Origin: Deltaproteobacteria bacterium UBA1386
GTDB taxonomy: Bacteria > Desulfobacterota > Syntrophorhabdia > Syntrophorhabdales > Syntrophorhabdaceae
Reading direction: 5' to 3'
DNA length: 15,150 bases
Assembly: GCA_002305765.1 (NCBI GenBank)
Contig: DBQU01000022.1
Coordinates: 1-15,150 of the forward strand
Part shown: positions 5,692-12,750 of the stretch, piece after piece
Numbering within the stretch: the first letter of the stretch is position 1
Layout: the number at the start of each line of letters is the position of its first letter
Notes under the pieces: generated by a model
What the model was told of the DNA's origin: nothing
The model's database searches: none
Seen by the model: only the letters and a program-made list of their open reading frames with translations
Program-made: the position numbers and the translations under genes

Positions 5692-5721
5692 AATATAATT
5701 GGGATCGGGAAAACCCCGCAA
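5692..5721 (-). promoter_or_regulatory. weak sigma-70-like promoter before the pilin-like gene
   Basis: On the minus strand TATATT (5697-5692) is a 5-of-6 match to the -10 box, with TTGCGG (5721-5716) 18 bases upstream as a 3-of-6 -35 box. Initiation near 5685 would give a leader of about 49 bases to ATG 5636. I found no sigma-54 -24/-12 site in this gap. Confidence 0.3.
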
Positions 5722-5734
5722 GATGTAGGTTTAA

Positions 5735-5836
5735 TTTACAGATAGGGTGGTTTTACAGGTAATTTTCGTTTACGGATACGGTGATTTTACAGGTAGATCC
5801 GGTCTACGGATAGAGGATGTTTACACCGGAAATGGA
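5735..5836. repeat. six 17-bp iterations in the gap before the pilin-like gene
   Basis: Six consecutive 17-base units start at 5735, 5752, 5769, 5786, 5803 and 5820, each beginning with a version of TTTACRGRTA (TTTACAGATA, TTTACAGGTA, TTTACGGATA, TTTACAGGTA, TCTACGGATA, TTTACACCGG). Alternate units are more alike, so the array also reads as three 34-base repeats. It fills most of the 156-base gap between the kinase gene and the pilin-like gene, both on the minus strand. The regular spacing of about 1.6 helical turns suggests a cooperative protein-binding array. Confidence 0.75.
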
Positions 5837-5849
5837 ACAATGAAGGATA

Positions 5850-6959
5850 TTAAGAGGTTTGATCCGGGACAAGGACGGCGGGCCGGGCCCCCTTCATGAG
5901 AGTGACGGTGAATTCGACACCCCTGTCGGTGTTTGCCACCGTCATATTGCCCCCGAATTTTTTTACGACGTGCTTCGCCTGGAAGAGGCCGATGCCAAGC
6001 CCGGACTTCTTTGTCGTAAAGAAGGGCTCGAACATCCTGTCCATATCCTTGATGGGGCTGCCCGTATCGTAAATGACGGTTGTGACCGCCTCGCCCTCTT
6101 CCCTGACGAATGCGAAGCACTCCAGCTGGGGCTCATTTGCTGATTTTTCGTGCATGTTCTTTATTATGTTGTCGAAGACGGTCACCAGCTTGTGCTTGTT
6201 GACGAAGACGCTGCCCTCACCCGTCGCTTCGCCTTTCATGCCGTAAAGCTCGAGAAGCTCGCGTATCATGGCGAGGACATCAACCTCTTCGACCTCGCCT
6301 TCTTCAGTTTCCTTTTCCGAGCCCATCTCCAGCGTGGCAAGTATCTTGTCCGTTCTTACGGAAAGGGCAGGCGCCGATTCCCGCAGGTACTCGACGAACC
6401 TGTGCTCCCGGTCCGCCCCGCCTATCCTCGCGATATTGTAGAGAAGCCCCTTGATGAACTGGGTCACGTTCTTCACATCGTGGAGCAAGAATGTCTGGAG
6501 CCTGGAGAAGTTGTAGAGGGCGTCATTGGCAACCTTTATCTTCATGAGAAGGTCCATCTCTATGAGGAGGAAAAGGGTCTCGAAGATGATCATGTAGATG
6601 TATCGCTGGTAGCCCCGGGGGCTTACCGTCACAATGCCAAGGCCTATGGAATAATCGGGCCGCGTGACCTTCCTGGTGATCACCCTCCTGTGTCCGGGCC
6701 CCGGCTTTGAGAGGACCTTCTCCCCGTAGGTTATGTCATAGAAAACGTCGTCTATCTCGGCCTTCCTCATGACCTCCCGGGCCCTGGGCAGGAAGAGGCC
6801 GATATCGTAGTTGCATTCACTGTTGGCCTCCACCATCTTCAACTGGACCTTGAAGGCGCGGTTCGTAAGGTATCGCAGGTACAGGAGGATAACAAGGACC
6901 ATCAAGCCCGACACGATGACGAGCATGTACATCGATTGGATAAGCCTAAGCGTTATCAT
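5850..6959 (-). CDS. membrane sensor histidine kinase, PrsK-like
   Basis: 369 residues. Membrane segments are at about 11-29 and 118-135, with a short cytosolic or periplasmic part between. The phospho-acceptor helix has FLLHDVKNV with His160; this HDxKN version is typical of the PrsK kinase of exosortase/exopolysaccharide systems rather than of the common HExxNP kinases. The ATP-binding domain has an N-box (HKLVTVFDNIIKNMHEKS, 256-273), Asp298 of DTGSP, the F-box (MFEPFFTTK) and the GLGIGLF box (320-325). Compared with classic PrsK it is short: the long multi-pass N-terminus and the GAF domain are absent. It overlaps the upstream response regulator by 14 bases, so the two are a cognate pair. 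Signal unknown. Confidence 0.88.
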   Translation of the reverse strand: MITLRLIQSMYMLVIVSGLMVLVILLYLRYLTNRAFKVQLKMVEANSECNYDIGLFLPRAREVMRKAEIDDVFYDITYGEKVLSKPGPGHRRVITRKVTRPDYSIGLGIVTVSPRGYQRYIYMIIFETLFLLIEMDLLMKIKVANDALYNFSRLQTFLLHDVKNVTQFIKGLLYNIARIGGADREHRFVEYLRESAPALSVRTDKILATLEMGSEKETEEGEVEEVDVLAMIRELLELYGMKGEATGEGSVFVNKHKLVTVFDNIIKNMHEKSANEPQLECFAFVREEGEAVTTVIYDTGSPIKDMDRMFEPFFTTKKSGLGIGLFQAKHVVKKFGGNMTVANTDRGVEFTVTLMKGARPAVLVPDQTS

Positions 6960-7554
6960 CGATGTCCTCCCGGCGGAAGCCGAACTTCTTTATGAAGTAA
7001 TAGACACTCTCCCTTTTGACGCCAAGCAGCTTGGCGGATTTGTACACGTTGAAGTTGGTATCCTTGAGCACCTTCAGGATAATGTTCTTTTCCGCCTCCT
7101 CGCGGGCGGGCTGAAGCCCTTTACCCACCTCGATGCCGAAGGTTATCTTCGCCAGGCCCTGCTCCTCCAGCTTGCGCTCCGTGTCGCGAAAGAGAATGGC
7201 GCGATCTATGGAAAAGAGGACCTGCTCGATGGAGGCGGGTTTGACCAGGTAGTCGAAGGCCCCCGACTTGATGGCCTCCAGGGCGGCGCTTTCCGTCTTC
7301 TGTCCCGTGAGGATTATGACCTTGATGCCGAAGTTCTCCAGGATGTAGTGAAGAAGCCTCAATCCCTCATCGGGCGTGTTCTCGTGTGGCGGAAGCCCCA
7401 GGTCCAGGACAGCAAGGGTGACCTCATGCTTGCCCAGAAGGTTGATGGCCTTTCGGACATCCCCGGCCTCGAGGACCTCGAAACGTTCCTCCAGGGCGAA
7501 CCGCAACTGCGCCCTGAGAGCGACGTCATCCTCTGTGAGAAGAATGGTTTCCAT
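6946..7554 (-). CDS. response regulator, REC plus Fis-type HTH (PrsR-like, no AAA+ domain)
   Basis: 202 residues. The receiver domain spans about 1-122 with acidic Glu8/Asp9/Asp10, phospho-acceptor Asp51 in AVLDLGLPP, Thr83 and Lys105. The DLGLPP motif, the EGL that follows and the TG at 83-84 resemble the receiver of PrsR. A helical linker follows, then a Fis-type helix-turn-helix (about 156-190, KSAKLLGVKRESVYYFIKKF). PrsR and other NtrC-type regulators have a sigma-54-contacting AAA+ ATPase between these parts; here it is absent, so this protein cannot by itself open a sigma-54 complex and may instead repress or help another activator. The methyltransferase gene ends 32 bases upstream; the kinase gene overlaps its end. 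Confidence 0.9.
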   Translation of the reverse strand: METILLTEDDVALRAQLRFALEERFEVLEAGDVRKAINLLGKHEVTLAVLDLGLPPHENTPDEGLRLLHYILENFGIKVIILTGQKTESAALEAIKSGAFDYLVKPASIEQVLFSIDRAILFRDTERKLEEQGLAKITFGIEVGKGLQPAREEAEKNIILKVLKDTNFNVYKSAKLLGVKRESVYYFIKKFGFRREDIDDNA

Positions 7555-7586
7555 GAATGATTATCCTGAACACCTGTATAATAGTA

Positions 7587-8285
7587 CTATTGAGGGCGTT
7601 TTTTAAAGAGGTTTTTTTGTTTCGACGTTTCCGAAGATTCGAGATCTTCAAGCTCAAACCGGTTGTGTTCTTTTCTTGCTCTCGCCCATATGTTCATGAA
7701 ACACTCGAAATATCCCGACCTTATGGCAGATCTCGAAAACCCGCCCTGTTCCAGCACCGCACGGACCTGCTTCCGTGAATAGGCGGCTTTGTGTTCGCTG
7801 ATCTCAACCTGGCTGACCATGTTGATCCGGGCTAGATAATTGAGCAATCCTTTTGTCCATTTTGCCGGTGTGGTCATTATGAATACACCTCCCGGCTTGA
7901 GAACTCTTTCTATCTCCTGTATTATGCGAAGGATTCTCGCCGGCTCGATGTGCTCCAATACGGCCAGCATGGTGACTACTTCAAAAAAATCGGCGGCAAA
8001 AGGTATACGACCGGAACACTCCAGATCGACATCAACCAAGGCCAGATCGTGCCTCTTCATCAGCTCCACCCCGAGCTCTCTGTCTATACCTTTGTCTATG
8101 CCAAACTTCTCAGAAAAGTCGGTCTTCGTCAGAAAATAGGGGAAGAAGCCGCAGCCAATGTCAAGAATCCTTCCTTTTCTCAACTCCTTCGGCACAAGCG
8201 CATTCGCCCTTGACACTCGTCTTCGAGCCAGATACCCCTCAAGACGGCCCTCGCCGCGGGTCACTTTTTCTGGGTACATGTTCAC
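7587..8285 (-). CDS. class I SAM-dependent methyltransferase
   Basis: 232 residues with the class I methyltransferase fold: the SAM-binding loop ILDIGCGFFPYF (40-51), acidic Asp85/Asp87 region, the AVLEHIEPAR motif (108-117) and the strand after VLKPGGVFIMTTP (128-140). This is the broad Methyltransf_11/23 type, often acting on lipids, quinones or sugars; the substrate cannot be read from the sequence. The tail (about 210-232) is charged and Lys-rich. The GTG at 8285 overlaps the stop of the upstream YfhO gene (GTGA); an ATG two codons later is an alternative. Tight coupling to the YfhO gene suggests work on the same glycan or lipid product. Confidence 0.85.
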   Translation of the reverse strand: MNMYPEKVTRGEGRLEGYLARRRVSRANALVPKELRKGRILDIGCGFFPYFLTKTDFSEKFGIDKGIDRELGVELMKRHDLALVDVDLECSGRIPFAADFFEVVTMLAVLEHIEPARILRIIQEIERVLKPGGVFIMTTPAKWTKGLLNYLARINMVSQVEISEHKAAYSRKQVRAVLEQGGFSRSAIRSGYFECFMNIWARARKEHNRFELEDLESSETSKQKNLFKKRPQ

Positions 8286-10698
8286 CGTCCGCCACCATTC
8301 TGGTCACTGGATGTCCCGTCATCTTCAACGCCTTCGGTTTCCAGTACCACCCTCCTGTCATGTCTCCAAAGGCCGGCACACAAGACTATTCCGACTAAAG
8401 TGAGAACAAGACCGATATAGAAGGACATAGGAACGTACTTGAAGACAACAGTATGTCTGCCTTTGGGCACCTCTATTGCCCGAAAGGCCAAATTCGCCCG
8501 GTATATCTTCGTCTCCTTGCCGTCCACATATGCCCGCCACCCCGGGTAGTAGGTATCGCTGAGATAGAGAAAGGCGTGATCATTGGCAAAATACTGAAGA
8601 ACAACCTTACTGGGCGTGTACGAGATGAGTTGGATATCACCTTGCGTAACGCCTAAATTTGCGGTCCTGTTTATCTTTTCCGAACAGATGATCAACGTTT
8701 TCTTGAGATCATTTTTACCATCCTTCATACATCTCGCACAATCATCTTCATTCGAAGTGAATATTGCTCTGTCATAAAGAAAGAAACGGCCTCTGTATCC
8801 CTTATATTCATTGAGATAAGCATCACGGTCAATGGTCTTTACCGTTCCAACCATCTTGAAATCATCTGACGCAAGCTCATAGGATGTCACCAGGTAACGG
8901 ACTCCGGATATATCCATATAACGTTCGGCGGCGATTACGGTAGGACTGTCGTTAAGAATCTTTATGAATTGTTCATAATAAGAGAGGCGCATGATCTCGA
9001 TCCCGTCTATTGAATACAATCCGTGCAGCGGGGCGTATTGGGCTGCAATTGCATTGATCTCCCGGGGGGGATAGAGGTCCGAGATCGTTTTCGATGTGAG
9101 AAAATACCTTCCCAGGTTGCCCTTTTCTTTCATTGCATTTACGAAAATGTGGTCTTTTACAAACAGTTGTTCCTTTGCCAGGGTGTTGTAATATCCATAG
9201 TTTGCCAGAAATAGGTCCATCGAAATGATTAAAACGATGGGGATAACGGCGATGACTCGCCCCTTGAGGCGAAAAAGGCCAAGCATTGCCATGGAAAACA
9301 TGGAAAAGAAGAAGAGCAGGCGCTTGAAATTGTGCAAGTTAAACCATATCTCATTGAACGAATCGGGTTTGATACCACTTCTATCCAGATACGATTGCAC
9401 CTGCGGGTTAAAAGCGTAGAGCAATCCCCAGGCAACAGCGCAGGCAAAACCTGCATAAAAAATAACCTTACTTATTATTTCAGCTTTGTTATCTTGCTCT
9501 CTGGCCCCTGTAATGGCACGATCCATGCCAAGGCCGGACGCTAGGGCAATACAGAAAAAAAAGAGGAATAGAAACTTCACCGGGTAACGGATGCTGTTGA
9601 ATGGCGGCACATGATAGAGCAAGGAATATATAGGCGTGTATTTGCCCAGTGCGAAAAGGAGCGAAACACCCATCAGCACAAGTAAGTAGATCCGGCGCTT
9701 ATCGCGGCTTATGAAGAAAAACAAGGAGATGGCGATAGTGGATAGCCCCAGGTACAATGTTTTCAGCCAGGATTGGTTCTCGAAGTACTCTCGCGGTGAA
9801 TACTCCCGAAAATACCCGAAAACATCAGGAAGGAAAAACTGCAAAAGGTCTTTCCATGCGAGAGACCAAACCGTGGCCTCTGTATAGCTCAACCCGGAGC
9901 TTCTAATGCTGTTCGATTTCAATTCCAGAAAAGGTATCAACTGAACTGAAGAGAGCATGATGAAAACAAATGTCATGACAATAAAATACGAGATACGGTG
10001 GCGCAGGCCTATCCTTTGTTCCATAGACAGGACAGGACATAAGGCGGTTATCCCTAGGACCAGCAGCGTCATCAGAACTATCTCCGGAGCACCCGCGAGG
10101 AACTGAAAGACCAGGCAAATTGCCGCATAGGCTATGTACTTTTGCCTCCCGCTGTCTATGAACCTGAGATATAACAAAAGGATCAGGGGGAACCAGGGAA
10201 CAGCAAAAAGATGCGTGATGAGATTGTGTACCGACAGAAGATAGCCAGACAGTAACATGACTATCCCCCCTGTCAGCGCTGAGAAGAAAGACACCCTCTG
10301 ATATCTCAGGAACACATATATGGACATTCCGCAAAAAGCGAAGTGGAAAATGATCAGCCAGTTCCATACCGTGAGAAAGGGAAACAGCAGATAAAAAACA
10401 TGGGGGGGATACAGAACGCCAGGCTGCAATGTCGCAAACAGAGGTATGCCGGAATACTGGTGGGGATTCCAGAATGGGAAATTCAAGTCAAGAACATTCT
10501 TCACCCATAGAAAACGTGGCGGAATAAAAAAAGGCGCTAAGTCTCGTTCTGCGAATAATAATCCGGACCCCAGAATCCGATGGAAGAAGAAACACGAGAG
10601 TGCAAGGATTACAGAAGACGCTGCGAACAGCTGAAGTTTTTTACCCGTTAATATCTCTTTGCTGTTGATAAAAAAGCCGTATCCTTTTAACTACCATT
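8282..10698 (-). CDS. YfhO-type membrane glycosyltransferase, frame broken near its start
   Basis: About 800 residues with many membrane segments and a C-terminal extracytoplasmic part ending in YPGWRAYVDGKETKI, one further membrane helix and a polar tail: the YfhO family, GT-C-type transferases that use lipid-linked sugars outside the inner membrane. The conserved N-terminal pieces are there: a first membrane helix, then ERDLAPFF and FPFWNPHQYSG. These lie upstream of the GTG at 10504, so that start would cut off the probable catalytic Asp. The frame is open back to the pilin stop but has no ATG, GTG or TTG there. An ATG at 10698-10696, overlapping the pilin stop (ATGGTAG), opens another frame, MVVKRIRLF, and the T6 run at 10675-10670 is where one base less would join the two. 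So this is a +1 slip, a mutation or a base-calling error. Confidence 0.85.
10670..10675 (-). other. T6 run at the apparent frameshift
   Basis: On the minus strand the sequence reads CGGCTTTTTTATCAAC. With five T instead of six, the ATG at 10698 runs straight into the YfhO frame. Six identical bases is a common length for indel errors and a possible, though short, slippage site. Confidence 0.6.
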
Positions 10699-11122
10699 TT
10701 TCACCGGTACTGCTGCAATTGACAACACCCGCGCGCGCAGTAAGACACTCGATCACACCAGCGTTCGCGGTAGTGGGAGCCGTCACCATGCCGAACTGAT
10801 AAGAACCAGCACCGGCAACCGTCATCGTAAATACGGTGCCACCAACAACATAGTCTACGCCTTGAAGGCTCGCGTTACTGACAACAGTGCTCATGTCATA
10901 TACGGAACCGGTGACAAACCAGTTCTGAAGGTTTGCCTGTGCAAAGAGCACACTGTTCGCACCCCTCAATGCACCCAAAACACCTCTTGCGGAAGCATCA
11001 CCTGCCTGTTCCTTGATCTCCAGGTACTTTGGCAATGCAACGGCCGCGAGAATACCTATGATGATTATGACGATGATCAATTCTATGAGGGTGAAACCTT
11101 TATTGTTCTTGAGCGTCTTCAT
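10691..11122 (-). CDS. pilA: type IV pilin (PilA-like major pilin)
   Basis: 143 residues: leader MKTLKNNKG, then FTLIELIIVIIIIGILAAVA, with Phe at +1 and Glu at +5, the standard substrate of prepilin peptidase PilD. After the long helix comes a small globular domain ending in a Cys pair (Cys126 and Cys136), which should form the C-terminal disulfide loop of type IVa pilins, and a tail SSTGEKW. ATG 11122 is chosen for AGGAGG 7 bases upstream and the short leader; the frame also runs to 11167 without support. A -24/-12 promoter lies upstream and the PilS/PilR genes directly precede it, as in other PilSR-controlled pilin loci. It probably forms the pilus fibre; the short length and Gly/Ala/Val-rich body also allow a minor-pilin role. 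Confidence 0.88.
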   Translation of the reverse strand: MKTLKNNKGFTLIELIIVIIIIGILAAVALPKYLEIKEQAGDASARGVLGALRGANSVLFAQANLQNWFVTGSVYDMSTVVSNASLQGVDYVVGGTVFTMTVAGAGSYQFGMVTAPTTANAGVIECLTARAGVVNCSSTGEKW

Positions 11123-11170
11123 TGCTGTCCCTCCTGGTAGTGCGTTTTGCCGCGATATGCTTAACAATGT

Positions 11171-11186
11171 TGCAAATCCTGTGCCG
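11171..11186 (-). promoter_or_regulatory. sigma-54 (-24/-12) promoter of the pilin gene
   Basis: The minus strand reads CGGCACAGGATTTGCA: GGCAC at 11185-11181 and TTGCA at 11175-11171, with exactly 10 bases between the GG and GC dinucleotides. This matches the RpoN consensus TGGCAC-N5-TTGCA in all but the first T. Initiation near 11160 gives a leader of about 38 bases before ATG 11122. The adjacent PilR-type activator fits this promoter class. Confidence 0.8.
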
Positions 11187-11321
11187 CCATCCGCTTATCC
11201 AATGCGGGCAATGTGTTGAGGTTGTTTTCTTATACCCCAGAGCATTTCAAATTGCAACAGATATAATAATATCAACGATTGACATTCGATGAAAATCATC
11301 CCCAAAAAGACTACCACCCCC

Positions 11322-11338
11322 GGGGTGCTATCAACCCC
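11322..11338 (-). terminator. small GC hairpin after the activator gene
   Basis: GGGGT and ACCCC flank a 7-base loop on the minus strand, with a second overlapping dyad (CACCCC-G-GGGGTG) beside it and a T5 run about 14 bases further on. It may weakly end transcription from the pilCSR genes before the pilin gene. The distance of the T-run from the stem makes this uncertain. Confidence 0.25.
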
Positions 11339-11353
11339 CGAACGGCCTGTTCT

Positions 11354-11397
11354 GAAAGAACAACAATTTTTGTATAGAAAGAACAACAATTTTTGTA
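11354..11397. repeat. two identical 21-bp direct repeats upstream of the pilin promoter
   Basis: Copies at 11354-11374 and 11377-11397 are identical, separated by two bases (period 23). On the plus strand each begins GAAAGAACAAC and ends AATTTTTGTA. They lie 170-210 bases upstream of the -24 box, the usual range for binding sites of sigma-54 activators, and just after the end of the PilR-like gene. A role as the activator site is inferred. Confidence 0.75.
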
Positions 11398-11403
11398 GCT
11401 TCA

Positions 11404-12750
11404 TCACGTCCCTATCTCGTATTTCTTGACCCGGTACCACATGCTGCGCTCCGAGATCCCGAGAAGCTTTGCCGCCTTCGCCTGTGATCCCTGGACCTTC
11501 TTGAGCGCGTCAACGATCATGTTCTTCTCCAGGATCGATATGGCGTCGTCCAGCGACTGGTCGGAATACACGGGGCTCGAGAGAGGCTGTTCCGACCGAA
11601 GATGAAGAGGCAGGTCATCGAGACCGATGATGTCGCCATCGCTCATAACGGAGGCCCTCCTTATCGTACCTATCAATTCCCTGGCATTGCCCGGCCAGGG
11701 ATAGTTCATGAGAAGCCCCATGGCTTCGTCCGATATCGTGATAACGCGACCCGTTTCTCTCTCGATGCTGTGCAGGACATAGTCGACAAGAACCTCGATA
11801 TCCTCACGTCTCTCCCTCAAGGGGGGTATTTCGATATGGATCTGCGAGAGCCTGAAGAAGAGGTCTTCCCGGAACTTGCCTTCCCTGATCTCGCTCTCGA
11901 GGACGCGATTGGTCGTGGAAATGACATGAATGTCCACCTTCTTAGTCTTTGTGGAGCCCAGATGCTCGATCTCCTGTTTCTCCACCACCCTCAGCAATTT
12001 TGCCTGGAGATAGGGACTCATTTCTCCGATCTCGTCGAGGACGATGGTGCCCCCGTGGGCGACCTCGAATTTCCCCGCCTTTTGCTGAACAGCCCCCGTA
12101 AACGCGCCTTTTTCATAGCCGAAAAGCTCGCTTTCCAGAAGGTTGTCCGGGATGGAGGCGCAGTTGACCACGACAAACTCCCCTTTTCGTCTTGACAGAA
12201 GATGGATGAGTTTCGCTATCTCTTCCTTGCCGACGCCCGTCTCTCCCGTTACGAGAATGCTGAGGCCCTTGCCGGCCACCTTCTCGACCTCTTTGAAGAT
12301 CTCCTTCATCTGGAACGATTTGCCGACAACACCGCGAAAGACGTGGTTTTCCATCTCCTTCTCCCGCAGTTGTCCCACCTCTTTCTTCAGTTTCCTGGTA
12401 CCCAGGATCCTTTTCAACATGACCTTCAGTTCATCGAGAAGGATGGGCTTCACGAAGAAGTCCGTGGCGCCCCTCTTTATCGCCTCCAGCGCGTTTTTCT
12501 TGGTCCCGTAGGCCGTTATGATCAGGATCGGCACGTCGTGTTTCTTCTTGATGTCGGTGGTGGCCGAAAGGCCATCCATGCCGGGCAGACTGATATCCAT
12601 GATCACGAGGCCCGTGCCGTTGCTTATGGACTTCACGGCGTCTTCGTAGCTTTCGAAGGAACTTACCTTGTAGCCCTCACCCTTCAAGGCCTCTTCCAGG
12701 AAGAACCGTACACCCTGATCGTCCTCAATGATGATTATCCGCTCGTTCAA
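11404..12750 (-). CDS. pilR: sigma-54-dependent response regulator, PilR-like
   Basis: 448 residues in the NtrC layout. Receiver domain about 1-118 with Glu9/Asp10/Asp11, phospho-acceptor Asp52, Thr79 and Lys101. AAA+ domain about 137-370 with Walker A GETGVGKE (169-176), the sigma-54-contacting loop GAFTGA (215-220), Walker B TIVLDE and the arginine-finger stretch FREDLFFRLSQ. C-terminal Fis-type helix-turn-helix (about 405-445, QAKAAKLLGISERSMWYRV). All parts look intact. Its ATG overlaps the stop of the kinase gene (ATGA), and the next gene downstream is the pilin with a -24/-12 promoter, so it most likely activates pilin transcription when phosphorylated by the neighbouring kinase. Members of the family with other targets exist, so the name rests on context. 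Confidence 0.9.
   Translation of the reverse strand: MNERIIIIEDDQGVRFFLEEALKGEGYKVSSFESYEDAVKSISNGTGLVIMDISLPGMDGLSATTDIKKKHDVPILIITAYGTKKNALEAIKRGATDFFVKPILLDELKVMLKRILGTRKLKKEVGQLREKEMENHVFRGVVGKSFQMKEIFKEVEKVAGKGLSILVTGETGVGKEEIAKLIHLLSRRKGEFVVVNCASIPDNLLESELFGYEKGAFTGAVQQKAGKFEVAHGGTIVLDEIGEMSPYLQAKLLRVVEKQEIEHLGSTKTKKVDIHVISTTNRVLESEIREGKFREDLFFRLSQIHIEIPPLRERREDIEVLVDYVLHSIERETGRVITISDEAMGLLMNYPWPGNARELIGTIRRASVMSDGDIIGLDDLPLHLRSEQPLSSPVYSDQSLDDAISILEKNMIVDALKKVQGSQAKAAKLLGISERSMWYRVKKYEIGT

Noticed and set aside
5028..5762. Plus-strand 244-codon frame opposite the pilin-like gene
   Set aside because: The minus strand has the exact prepilin motif and operon spacing; the plus frame has no recognisable features.
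8282..10504. YfhO protein starting at GTG 10504
   Set aside because: It would lose the first membrane helix and the conserved ERDLAPFF segment with the probable catalytic Asp.
10504..10693. Read-through of the pilin UAG to make a pilin-YfhO fusion, or UAG as pyrrolysine
   Set aside because: The two are in the same frame, but UAG ends several other genes here (for example at 3349, 4132 and 7587), and the overlapping ATG plus T6 slip explains the YfhO start better.
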